DNA of 64,000 bases, taken from NCBI RefSeq assembly GCF_016756615.1, contig NZ_AP023262.1, positions 3,225,501 through 3,289,500 of the forward strand, in the 5' to 3' direction. This document shows, one piece after another, positions 50,159 through 58,035 of this stretch. The stretch's first letter is position 1; each line of letters opens with the position of its first letter. This DNA is from Mesorhizobium sp. L-8-3. Its GTDB lineage: Bacteria > Pseudomonadota > Alphaproteobacteria > Rhizobiales > Rhizobiaceae. The translations under genes were made by a program, and so were the position numbers. The notes beneath the pieces were generated by a model, which was not told where the DNA came from, did not search any database, and was given only the letters and a program-made list of their open reading frames with translations.

Positions 50159-51532
50159 ATGAGAGCTTCGTCGCGGCTCAGATCCGGCAGGAAAGTGCTT
50201 CGCCGCTCGCGCGTGGTGTGGGGGTCGCCCCGCGTCTGGCTGCCCAGGCTGGTATTCTGGAGCGGTGCAGTCGCGATCGGCCTTGTCAGCGTTCTCTTCG
50301 CGGTGCTGGCCGACGGGGCGCAGCATCTCTTCGGGGAACTTTTCATCTCGCAGGACGGATGGCGCCATTACCTTCCGCTCGCCGTTACTCCCGCCGGTTT
50401 CGCATTGTGCGCATGGCTGGCCGCGACGGTGTTTCCGGGATCGCAAGGCAGCGGTATCCCTCAGGCGATCGCCGCGCGACATTTGCGCAACGATGAGGAT
50501 CGAAGGCCTATTCTCTCGTTGCGACTCGCCCTGGGCAAGATCCTGCTGACGGTGACGGGCCTGTTCTGCGGTGCTTCGATAGGACGCGAAGGGCCAACCG
50601 TGCAGGTGGGGGCATCGGTCATGCTCACGGCTGCACGCTGGGGAGGAATGTCGCAGGAGCGTGGCCTCATCCTTGCCGGTTCGGCCGCCGGGATAGCCGC
50701 CGCCTTCAATACTCCCCTGGCGGGAATCGTATTTGCCATCGAGGAGATGGGCCGTACCTATCAGGCGCGGACGAACGGGCTGGTGCTCACGGCGGTAATC
50801 CTGGCCGGCCTTGCTTCACTCGGGCTGCTCGGCAACTACACCTACTTCGGGATGACGCGCGACACCGTTTCTATCGGCACTGACGGGGCGCTCGTGCTGG
50901 CATGCGGCATCGTCGGCGGCTTGCTGGGATCCGCCTTTTCGTCGATCGCGCTCAGGGCTACCCGCCGGATCCGGCGTTGGAACGCCCTGGCGCCGCTCCA
51001 GCGTACCGTCGTCATCGCCGCCGTCTGCGGTTCGGCGGTCGCGGCGATCGGCCTGGTTTCAGGCGGGCTGACTTTCGGCACGGGCTACGAGCAGGCGCGA
51101 AGCGCCGTCGAAGGCACGCAATTGCCCTGGTATTTCTTCCTGGCGAAGTTCGGCGCCAGCCTGTTGTCGATGATCTCCGGGATTCCGGGCGGCATCTTCG
51201 CGCCTTCTCTTGCAGTAGGCGCCGGCCTGGGATCGGCGATCGGCTCGCTGCTCGGTTCCAACATCGGGCTCGCCGCCTTGCTGGGCATGGCCGGCTACTT
51301 CGCGGGGGTTGTGCAGGCTCCCATGACCGCCTTCGTCATCATCCTGGAAATGTCGGGCAACCACGACAACGTGATCCCCCTGATGTGCGCTTCGATGCTC
51401 GGCTACGGCACGGCACGGTTGATTTCACACGAACCACTATACCATGCGCTGTCGCGGCTGTTCATCGCGGACGCCATCCGCCGGCGACGCCTCTCGTCCA
51501 GGGATGCCGAGCCATCCGCCGGGCAAGGATGA
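50159..51532 (+). CDS. CLC-family chloride channel/transporter
   Basis: 457 residues from ATG 50159 (CAGGGTGGG upstream). About 16-18 helical segments as in CLC proteins. Selectivity motifs are present: GSQGSGIPQ (about 107-115), GREGPTVQ (about 155-162) with the gating Glu, and GGIFAPSL (about 347-354). The gating Glu is retained, as in proton-coupled antiporters. No CBS domains follow, so it is the short bacterial form. It is probably involved in acid or salt tolerance; this is inferred. Confidence 0.92.
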   Translation: MRASSRLRSGRKVLRRSRVVWGSPRVWLPRLVFWSGAVAIGLVSVLFAVLADGAQHLFGELFISQDGWRHYLPLAVTPAGFALCAWLAATVFPGSQGSGIPQAIAARHLRNDEDRRPILSLRLALGKILLTVTGLFCGASIGREGPTVQVGASVMLTAARWGGMSQERGLILAGSAAGIAAAFNTPLAGIVFAIEEMGRTYQARTNGLVLTAVILAGLASLGLLGNYTYFGMTRDTVSIGTDGALVLACGIVGGLLGSAFSSIALRATRRIRRWNALAPLQRTVVIAAVCGSAVAAIGLVSGGLTFGTGYEQARSAVEGTQLPWYFFLAKFGASLLSMISGIPGGIFAPSLAVGAGLGSAIGSLLGSNIGLAALLGMAGYFAGVVQAPMTAFVIILEMSGNHDNVIPLMCASMLGYGTARLISHEPLYHALSRLFIADAIRRRRLSSRDAEPSAGQG

Positions 51533-52119
51533 CCCACGAACAGCCGTGCGCAGCGCATTGCGGCACGGATGACGTTCCGACCGCGATCTCCGAAACGCGA
51601 AGTGGTCGCGTCAAGGCCTTGCGGTATGCCTCTTTGGGGATTTCCCCTCCGCTCTCATCATGTTGCTATACCGGTGGGCCGCCACTCCTCCGCTCGCTGG
51701 TCGGGATGCCATTCAGCCGCAAGGTTCGGAGCCTCGCGGTCTTTTTCATCCGCGCTCGGGTTTCGGCCTCCACGATCGTGAGCGCTGCGGCCTTTGTGGC
51801 CCGCCACCTATCGTCGTACCCGGCCAGAGTTCTTGCCGATCGTGGCAAGCGGGGTGTGTCTCCTGCATCCTGCGCATCCAACGGTTCGTCGTCTGAGATA
51901 GAAAAATCTACGGGCATTCTCGCATCTCCAGCTGTTCGACGAGCAATCGGAAAAGCGCCCGCGCCCCACCGGAGGGAAAGATGAGGCGCGGGAACGCGCC
52001 GACCGCGTTCGACGGGGTATCCTGCGTATGGACGACACGCGGCCGGTGCGTTCCTAACGTTGTTTCCCCAAGCTTGTTCCGCCGATTGGTCTCGACGCAG
52101 CCGCCCGAACGTATGCGGG
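51533..52119. other. Gene-poor interval with one possible small frame
   Basis: 587 bp between the CLC gene and the nitronate monooxygenase. Apart from the minus-strand frame at 51666-51917 listed separately, no gene is supported. A short inverted repeat CCGTGC/GCACGG at 51546-51570 could act as a weak terminator for the CLC gene. Confidence 0.45.
51666..51917 (-). CDS. Small hypothetical protein, possibly truncated
   Basis: 83 residues from ATG 51917, with CTGGAGATGCG nine bases upstream. The first 65 residues have normal composition, including a helical RWRATKAAALTIVEAETRARMKKTARLRTLRL typical of small rhizobial proteins, while the last 15 (GIPTSERRSGGPPV) look like a frameshifted or replaced end. 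Function unknown. Confidence 0.42.
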   Translation of the reverse strand: MPVDFSISDDEPLDAQDAGDTPRLPRSARTLAGYDDRWRATKAAALTIVEAETRARMKKTARLRTLRLNGIPTSERRSGGPPV

Positions 52120-53178
52120 CTATTCGGCGCCTGCGCCGGCGAGAAGGCGTGTCAGCGCTGCTGCCGGCATCGGCTTCGCGAGCGGAAAGGATTGCCCGGC
52201 CCAGAGAGGGCTGAAGTCGTCGAGGCCCGCGGCTTCCGCAGCGCCACGAACAGGCGCGAGCGGGCCACCGGCTGTCGGAAAAGCCGGCGCGATATCCGAC
52301 AGCGGCCCGACTTCCACCATCAGGCGATTGACGATGCTTCGCGCCGGCCGGCCGGTGAACAGGTTGGTCAAAGCAGTGGGCCTGTCCGGCGTGCCCAGTG
52401 CTTTGCTATGCACCGCCGAGATGCCGGCCTCCGGTGTGAAGAGATAGGCCGTGCCGACCTGGACGGCGGCGGCGCCCAGCGCGAAGGCCGCCGCCACGCC
52501 GCGCCGGTCGGCGATGCCGCCGGCCGCGATCACCGGGACGGTGACGGCGTCGACGATCTGCGGGACCAGCGCGAAGGTCCCGACCTGCTCGGACATCCGA
52601 TCGGTCAGGAAGCTTCCGCGATGTCCACCGGCCTCGGCGCCCATGGCGATGACGGCGTCGACACCGTGCCCGGCAAGCCAGCGCGCCTCGGCAACGGTGG
52701 TCGCGGCGGCGATGACCCTGGCTCCAGTGCGCTTCACCCGATCGAGCAGGTCGACCTGCGGCAGTCCGAAATGGAAGCTTACGACCTCCGGCCGGTAGGC
52801 TTCCACGACCGAGCAGGCCGCGGCGTCGAACGGCGTTCGCCCGCCCCCCGACTTCGGCATGTCCGGATCGAGGCCGGCCTCGGCATAATAACCGGCCAGG
52901 CGCGCGAGCCAGGCGGACTGGCGCGCCGGATCGTCCACCGGATTGGCATGGCAGAAGAAGTTGAGATTGATCGGGCGGCGCGTGCCGGCCCGAACCCGGT
53001 CCAGCGCTGCGCGCAGCGCCTTCTCGTCATACATCGCGGTCGGCAGCGAGCCCAACCCACCGGCCTCGCTGACGGCGATGACCATCTCAGGCGTCGTGGC
53101 GCCGGCCATCGGCGCCTGGATCACCGGAAGCTCGATGCCGAAAAGGTCGAGCAATGTCGATCGGGTCGACGTGGTCAT
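52120..53178 (-). CDS. Nitronate monooxygenase (NMO/2-nitropropane dioxygenase family)
   Basis: 352 residues from ATG 53178 (GAAAGGAGACGCC upstream; the frame from 53277 was rejected). FMN barrel with IQAPMAGATTPEMVIAVSEAGGLGSLP at the N-terminus and GAEAGGHRGSFLTDRM near 195, the NMO class I motif. The catalytic His of the family falls in GGHRGS. The enzyme oxidises nitroalkanes or propionate-3-nitronate, releasing nitrite, and may protect against plant nitro-toxins. Monocistronic. Confidence 0.88.
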   Translation of the reverse strand: MTTSTRSTLLDLFGIELPVIQAPMAGATTPEMVIAVSEAGGLGSLPTAMYDEKALRAALDRVRAGTRRPINLNFFCHANPVDDPARQSAWLARLAGYYAEAGLDPDMPKSGGGRTPFDAAACSVVEAYRPEVVSFHFGLPQVDLLDRVKRTGARVIAAATTVAEARWLAGHGVDAVIAMGAEAGGHRGSFLTDRMSEQVGTFALVPQIVDAVTVPVIAAGGIADRRGVAAAFALGAAAVQVGTAYLFTPEAGISAVHSKALGTPDRPTALTNLFTGRPARSIVNRLMVEVGPLSDIAPAFPTAGGPLAPVRGAAEAAGLDDFSPLWAGQSFPLAKPMPAAALTRLLAGAGAE

Positions 53179-53649
53179 GGCGTCTCCTTTCGTGGGTGTG
53201 GTTTCGATCGCGGCCCGGCGTTGTTTCGCTGGACGCGGGCTGATTGCGGCACGGGCGGTCAAGCGCCCAGCCCCCAAATTCTAAAATTCGACCTCCTCGA
53301 TGACGAAGAACGTGGAACCGAGCCGCCTGTTTAGCACGTCGGGCAGAACCGACCTAGCCGGCGGTGAGCAATGCCTTCCAGGCGCGCTCATGTGTCTGCA
53401 GGGCTGGCGGCAAGGGCCCCGAGATGGGCGCGCAAAATCGTCACTTCCCCGTCTGGCACCGCAGGCCGCGTCACGGCGAGCCAATCGGTGGAAGAATGGA
53501 ATGGATAATTTAGCCAAATAGCGTTCTCGCCGAGAAGCTTGCGATACAAGAGCAATTGCCAAACTGATTTTAGTGTATAAAGTAGAGTTGGGGTTTTATT
53601 CAGGTGACACGGGGATAGGTCCAGTCAGTTCGACAAGGAAACCTCGCCA
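53179..53649. other. AT-richer junction before the unknown five-gene block
   Basis: 471 bp. The part 53500-53640 is clearly AT-richer than the flanks and contains TATAAA (53576-53581), a possible -10 without a good -35. A minus-strand frame at 53281-53562 ends in a protein-like stretch (RRLGSTFFVIEEVEF), which may be the tail of a lost gene. The interval looks like the boundary of acquired DNA; no direct repeat or tRNA was found. Confidence 0.5.
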
Positions 53650-53988
53650 ATGTCTGCAATGTTCGAATTTACAGGTGGCGGCATCGGGGTCATGCCGGAT
53701 CCGGACGACAATCCGAACGGTCACGTCGTACCCCATCATGAATCCGGGATCCGAATAAGCTTTCAGGTCGTGAATGTAGGAGACGCGGGAGGCAATGCGG
53801 ACGTCGGAGTGGAAGTCGACGACGCGTTCCTGACGAGCTGGCAGTCCTCTTTCCTTGATCCGGGAAATTCCGAAACGGGATTCGTTTCCCTGGGAAGGCT
53901 GACGGAAGGCGAACACACAGTTCTCACTTTCGTGAATCCGGGGTCCGGTCAGGCCGATCACGAATCCAACACCTTTATCGTCGGCTGA
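53650..53988 (+). CDS. Small Ig/CARDB-like protein, first gene of the unknown block
   Basis: 112 residues, AAGGAA upstream. Composition is acidic and Gly/Asp-rich, with a beta-sandwich pattern: GIRISFQVVNVGDAGGNADVGVEVDD, then GFVSLGRLTEGEHTVLTFVNPG, as in CARDB or related Ig-like domains. No signal peptide. The N-terminus contains HVVPHHESG. It is co-directional with the WD40 gene 75 bp downstream. Such folds are usually binding or assembly modules; function not known. The family assignment is tentative. Confidence 0.62.
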   Translation: MSAMFEFTGGGIGVMPDPDDNPNGHVVPHHESGIRISFQVVNVGDAGGNADVGVEVDDAFLTSWQSSFLDPGNSETGFVSLGRLTEGEHTVLTFVNPGSGQADHESNTFIVG

Positions 53989-54063
53989 GATACCCCGCCA
54001 TCCAGGAGATGGTCCTTCGGTGGGCAGACCCTGGGGCTCGGCCTGAGCAAGGAAAGGGTGAGA

Positions 54064-55137
54064 ATGAGCCAGCCTGGAGACTTCGTGCTCACCGTTGACC
54101 ACGACGGTTCCGTGGAGGCGATTGCTTTCAACCCGGACGGCACCCGGTTTGCCAGCGGTGGCAGCGACTCGGTGTTGCGGGTGCGCGCAATCGGCAGCGG
54201 AGCACCGCTGGACGTCCCCAGCGCGGGGTTCGTGTCCAGTATAGCGTTCAGCCCGGATTCGGCGACGTTCGCTATAGCGGACTTCGAGCACGTCCACGTC
54301 TGCTCCAGTTCGACGGGAGCGGTGATCTGGAGGGGACCGGTCGAGCCGGGCACCTCTGTGAATTTCGTATGCTTCACCCCGGACGGCAGCACACTGGTCG
54401 CCGCCACCGATACCATAGTCGCACAATTCGACAGTGCGACCGGGGCGTCTTTGCACCGCATTTTGGTCGAGCGGCCGCTGATCGCCGACATTGACGTGAG
54501 CAGCGATGGTACCCGCATAGCGCTGGCGATCGACGAACGTCACGGCGGCGACCACCGGATCGCCGGGTCTGCGCGCGTGCTCGAACTGTCCACCGGTGAC
54601 GAGATCGGGCGCCTCGACCCTGATAATGCCGTGTTGGCCGTCGCGTTCAGTCGGGACGGGGCCATGGTGCTGTGCTGTGCCGCCGATGACACGGTCCGCA
54701 TGTTCGAGGCAGAAGGCGGGGTGCAACTTTGGCCGACCGAGGACGAGGTCGACGAGGAGGTCACGGCCCCGAGCTGCATAGCGTTCGATCCCAAGGGTCG
54801 GTGGACCGTGGTCGGCGGAGCGGACGGGTTCGCCCGGATCCTGGAAGCGCAATCCGGGGTGGAGCGGGGGCGGGCGCCCAAATTGGCCCCCGGACTTCCT
54901 GACCCGGGTTTCGGTGCCGTCACGCATGTGGCGTTCGGCCTGAACGGCAAGGTGGCGGCGAGCGCCTCCATCGACAATGTGGTGCGCCTCTTCAACCTGG
55001 ACGGCAAGGAGCACTATGCCGTCAGCACCGACGAGGTTCTCGCAATGGCGTTCAGCCCGGACGGCCGCTGGCTGGGATTGGGTTGTCGAGGCCGCGCGCT
55101 CGTGATCGACAACGGCGAGTTCGGCGTCGTGAGGTGA
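54064..55137 (+). CDS. WD40 beta-propeller protein of the unknown block
   Basis: 357 residues from ATG 54064 (AAGGAAAGGGTG upstream). About seven WD40-type blades are visible, each with a variant of AIAFNPDGTRFASGGSDSVLRV (for example SSIAFSPDSATFAIADFE, AVAFSRDGAMVLCCAADDTVRM, AMAFSPDGRWLGLGCRG). No signal peptide or enzyme domain. The protein makes a stand-alone propeller that would act as a protein-interaction platform. Its stop is three bases before the next start codon, so it is tightly coupled to the DUF6603-like gene. Confidence 0.85.
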   Translation: MSQPGDFVLTVDHDGSVEAIAFNPDGTRFASGGSDSVLRVRAIGSGAPLDVPSAGFVSSIAFSPDSATFAIADFEHVHVCSSSTGAVIWRGPVEPGTSVNFVCFTPDGSTLVAATDTIVAQFDSATGASLHRILVERPLIADIDVSSDGTRIALAIDERHGGDHRIAGSARVLELSTGDEIGRLDPDNAVLAVAFSRDGAMVLCCAADDTVRMFEAEGGVQLWPTEDEVDEEVTAPSCIAFDPKGRWTVVGGADGFARILEAQSGVERGRAPKLAPGLPDPGFGAVTHVAFGLNGKVAASASIDNVVRLFNLDGKEHYAVSTDEVLAMAFSPDGRWLGLGCRGRALVIDNGEFGVVR

Positions 55138-55140
55138 GGC

Positions 55141-58035
55141 ATGGATCCCCACGAGCTGCTGCAATTGGTCAGTGACCGGCTGCGCACACTGGCAAGAAGG
55201 GCGCTGGACGAGGCCGTGCAGCAACTGCCGCAGCTCGATGACGATCCGTCGGCGGCAGACACCATATTGGCGGGTCGGCTGCTGTCCGTGCATGACCGGC
55301 TGCCCGCAGGCAACTCCCTGGTGGAACTTCTCCGCGAGATGGCCGGCGACCTCGACGCCGGCTCACCCGTGCGGCTTCACGGCTGGCGGCGGGCGCCTGG
55401 AGCGCCGCTCGGACTTGCGCTGGTCCTGACCGACCCAGCCGACCCGGCGGCTGGGCGTGCCGTGCTCGGCATGACGCCGGGTGATCCGACGTTCGACGTG
55501 GTGGTCACTCCGGGGGCCAGCCTGTCTATGCCGCCGAGGACTACCGGACCATGGACCGCACAGATCGCGATTGCCGCTCCCCAAGGCTGGGATGCCGCCT
55601 TCGGTCCCGGCCTGGACCCGATCGTTCCGAGCGGCACCGCGTCCGTCCGTGTCGAACGCGCCGGCAGGCTGTCCGCCGGGATGAACGAGGGGCCTGGGAT
55701 GAGCGTCAACGGCATCGCCCTGACCGTCACCGCGACCCCTGGCCAGCCGCCGCACGTCGATGTGGAGTTGCGCGAGCTCACCGTCGCCGTCCTGCCCAAG
55801 GCCCTGGCCACGCTGCTCGGCGCCGGCGGCGCGAGCCCCATGGCGGGCGCTCCCGTCAGCATCACGATCCGCGCGGACCGGGCCGCGGGGGTGCGGTTCA
55901 CCGGCACGGGCACGCTTGGCATCCCGCTGCCCCTGCGGCTGAACGTGCCTGGAATCCGCACCCGGGGCGCGGCGCTGGAGTTGACCTCCGAGGACGGCGA
56001 GCCGCGGTTTGCCTTCTCCCTATCGGCCGCCGCCGACCTGCCCGGGCTGCCGCTGCATGTGTCGTTGGATGGAGCCGGCATCAAACTCCCGGTGGTCCTC
56101 TCGTCCGAGAAGCCGCTGGGCATCGACCCGAAGGGGCTGGGGGAGGTGTTTCCGGAGGGCGTCGGCACAGAGCTCAGGCTGCCGCCCGTGTCCGGCGGCG
56201 GCGTGGTTCGCCGGACGGAGGACGAAGGTTACGCCGGACTGATCTCCCTCGATCTGGGCGTGATGCGAATGCAGGCCATCGCCCTGTTCCGGCCGCCTGT
56301 CGCGGGCGATCCGACCAGTTTCCTGGTATTGCTCTCCGCGACGTTCCCGGCCCCCGGTCTCCAACTGGGGCTGGGGTTCGCGCTGGACGCAGTGGGAGGG
56401 CTCATCGGCGTCGATCGCAGCGTCGAAGTCGGCGAGCTGCAGAGGCTGATCAGCGACGGCAATGCCGACCGGGTACTGTTTCCCGACAATGCCGTCGAAC
56501 GCGCCCGCGAGATCATAGGGTCGCTGGGGGCCGCCTTCCCGGTCACCCGCGGCCGAATGCTCGTCGGGCCGATGGTGCGTATCACCTGGGGGGCGCGCAT
56601 CGTATCGCTTTCCGGTGCGCTGATCCTGGAGCTGCCCGCCCCTGTGCGCGCGGTGCTGGTCGGGCGCCTGCTCGTCTGCTTGCCGGATCCCGTGGTACCG
56701 CTGATCCGGCTGCAAGCCAGCGTATTCGGCCGGATCGACCCGAGCGTCCCTGTGGTCGAGTTGCTCGTGTCGCTGTCCGGGTCGTGGATCGTCGGGCTTG
56801 CGGTGCGCGGCGAGATGTACCTGCTGGTGCGCGGCGGTCGCGAACCCGTGTTCGTCCTGTCGGCCGGCGGTTTCCATCCCCGTTATACGCGGCCTGCCGG
56901 TGTGCCGGCACTGCGCAGCCTGCAGGTCGATCTGGCCCCGAGCATCGTGTTCGGCCTGCGTATGGAGGCGTATCTCGCGGTCACCTCGAATGCCGTCATG
57001 TTTGGCGGCCAGGTTCAATTGGACGCGACCATCGCCGACTGCGGCGTGCAGGGTTGGCTCGGACTGGACGCTTTGTTCGTGTTCGATCCGGTGTTCGCGT
57101 TCTCGGTGCGCGTGCGCGCGGGGGTGGCGGTCCGCGCGTTCGGCCGACGGCTTGCCAGCGTCGGTCTGGACTTCACCCTCGAGGGCCCGGCCCCTTGGCA
57201 CGTTTTCGGCACGGGCAGCATCTCGGTGTTGTTCTGGGATGTCGAACTGGACTTCGACATCCGCTGGGGCTCGCCGCCTGCGGTAAGCCAAAGGGGTGGG
57301 CGTGATCCGGGCGAGCCGCTCCTGAAGGTCATGCGCGAGGCGCGGGCCTGGGTGGCTGAGCGGCCGCAGATGGAGCGCACCGGACTCACCTTCACCGCGG
57401 TGGCCATCAAAAAGCTCGGCAATGGCGAGATCGTGCACCCTGATGCCACCCTGCGCGTCAGCCAGGCAGTGGTACCTCTGGGCGTCCCGATCTCACGGTT
57501 CGAACGTCGCCAGGTACCGGTGCAGATCTGGACGATCGTGAATGTCACCCTCGGCACAGCGCAATCTCCGGAAGCCTTCACCTCGCTGGCCGAACGGTTT
57601 GTGCCGGGCGAGTATTTCGACCTTACCGAGGACCAGCAGCTCACCGGGCCGGCCTTCGTCGACCACGCCGGCGGGGTGCGGGTAGGCACGGACGGCGTTC
57701 TCGTCGGCGACGGGCACCGGGTCGACGACGGTTACGAGACCGCCTACGAGCCACCCCTCGCGACCCGGGAATTCTCCGGCTGGGCGGGGCGCTTCCATGG
57801 CGAGGCCGTGTACGCGGTCAGCGCGGCGGAGCGGCTGGAGCGCTGGCGCAGCCCGGAGGCCGCCGTGCGGGTGCGACCGTCGACGTTGGGCGTGGCGGCC
57901 ACGAACGACCTGAGGCCGATGCTCGAAAACGTGTCCCTGGTCAATGCCACCGCCAATGCCTGGTTGGCGCTGCGCGAACGGCTGGACCCGAATGTGACGG
58001 TACAAGTCGTGGAGAGCTGGGAACTGGCCACATGA
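55141..58035 (+). CDS. DUF6603-like large beta-rich protein of unknown function
   Basis: 964 residues. After a helical N-terminus (about 1-70) the sequence is dominated by alternating hydrophobic strands. At about 600-700 are the phrases LRMEAYLAVTSNAVMFGG, GWLGLDALFVFDPVFAFSVRV and GPAPWHVFGTGSISVLFWDV, which I associate with DUF6603 proteins of actinobacteria and myxobacteria. No catalytic motif, signal peptide or membrane helix is seen. The amphipathic strands could form a long beta-sheet groove or tube; this is speculation. The C-terminal part (about 720-964) is more mixed. It ends overlapping the next gene by four bases (ATGA). Confidence 0.75.
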   Translation: MDPHELLQLVSDRLRTLARRALDEAVQQLPQLDDDPSAADTILAGRLLSVHDRLPAGNSLVELLREMAGDLDAGSPVRLHGWRRAPGAPLGLALVLTDPADPAAGRAVLGMTPGDPTFDVVVTPGASLSMPPRTTGPWTAQIAIAAPQGWDAAFGPGLDPIVPSGTASVRVERAGRLSAGMNEGPGMSVNGIALTVTATPGQPPHVDVELRELTVAVLPKALATLLGAGGASPMAGAPVSITIRADRAAGVRFTGTGTLGIPLPLRLNVPGIRTRGAALELTSEDGEPRFAFSLSAAADLPGLPLHVSLDGAGIKLPVVLSSEKPLGIDPKGLGEVFPEGVGTELRLPPVSGGGVVRRTEDEGYAGLISLDLGVMRMQAIALFRPPVAGDPTSFLVLLSATFPAPGLQLGLGFALDAVGGLIGVDRSVEVGELQRLISDGNADRVLFPDNAVERAREIIGSLGAAFPVTRGRMLVGPMVRITWGARIVSLSGALILELPAPVRAVLVGRLLVCLPDPVVPLIRLQASVFGRIDPSVPVVELLVSLSGSWIVGLAVRGEMYLLVRGGREPVFVLSAGGFHPRYTRPAGVPALRSLQVDLAPSIVFGLRMEAYLAVTSNAVMFGGQVQLDATIADCGVQGWLGLDALFVFDPVFAFSVRVRAGVAVRAFGRRLASVGLDFTLEGPAPWHVFGTGSISVLFWDVELDFDIRWGSPPAVSQRGGRDPGEPLLKVMREARAWVAERPQMERTGLTFTAVAIKKLGNGEIVHPDATLRVSQAVVPLGVPISRFERRQVPVQIWTIVNVTLGTAQSPEAFTSLAERFVPGEYFDLTEDQQLTGPAFVDHAGGVRVGTDGVLVGDGHRVDDGYETAYEPPLATREFSGWAGRFHGEAVYAVSAAERLERWRSPEAAVRVRPSTLGVAATNDLRPMLENVSLVNATANAWLALRERLDPNVTVQVVESWELAT

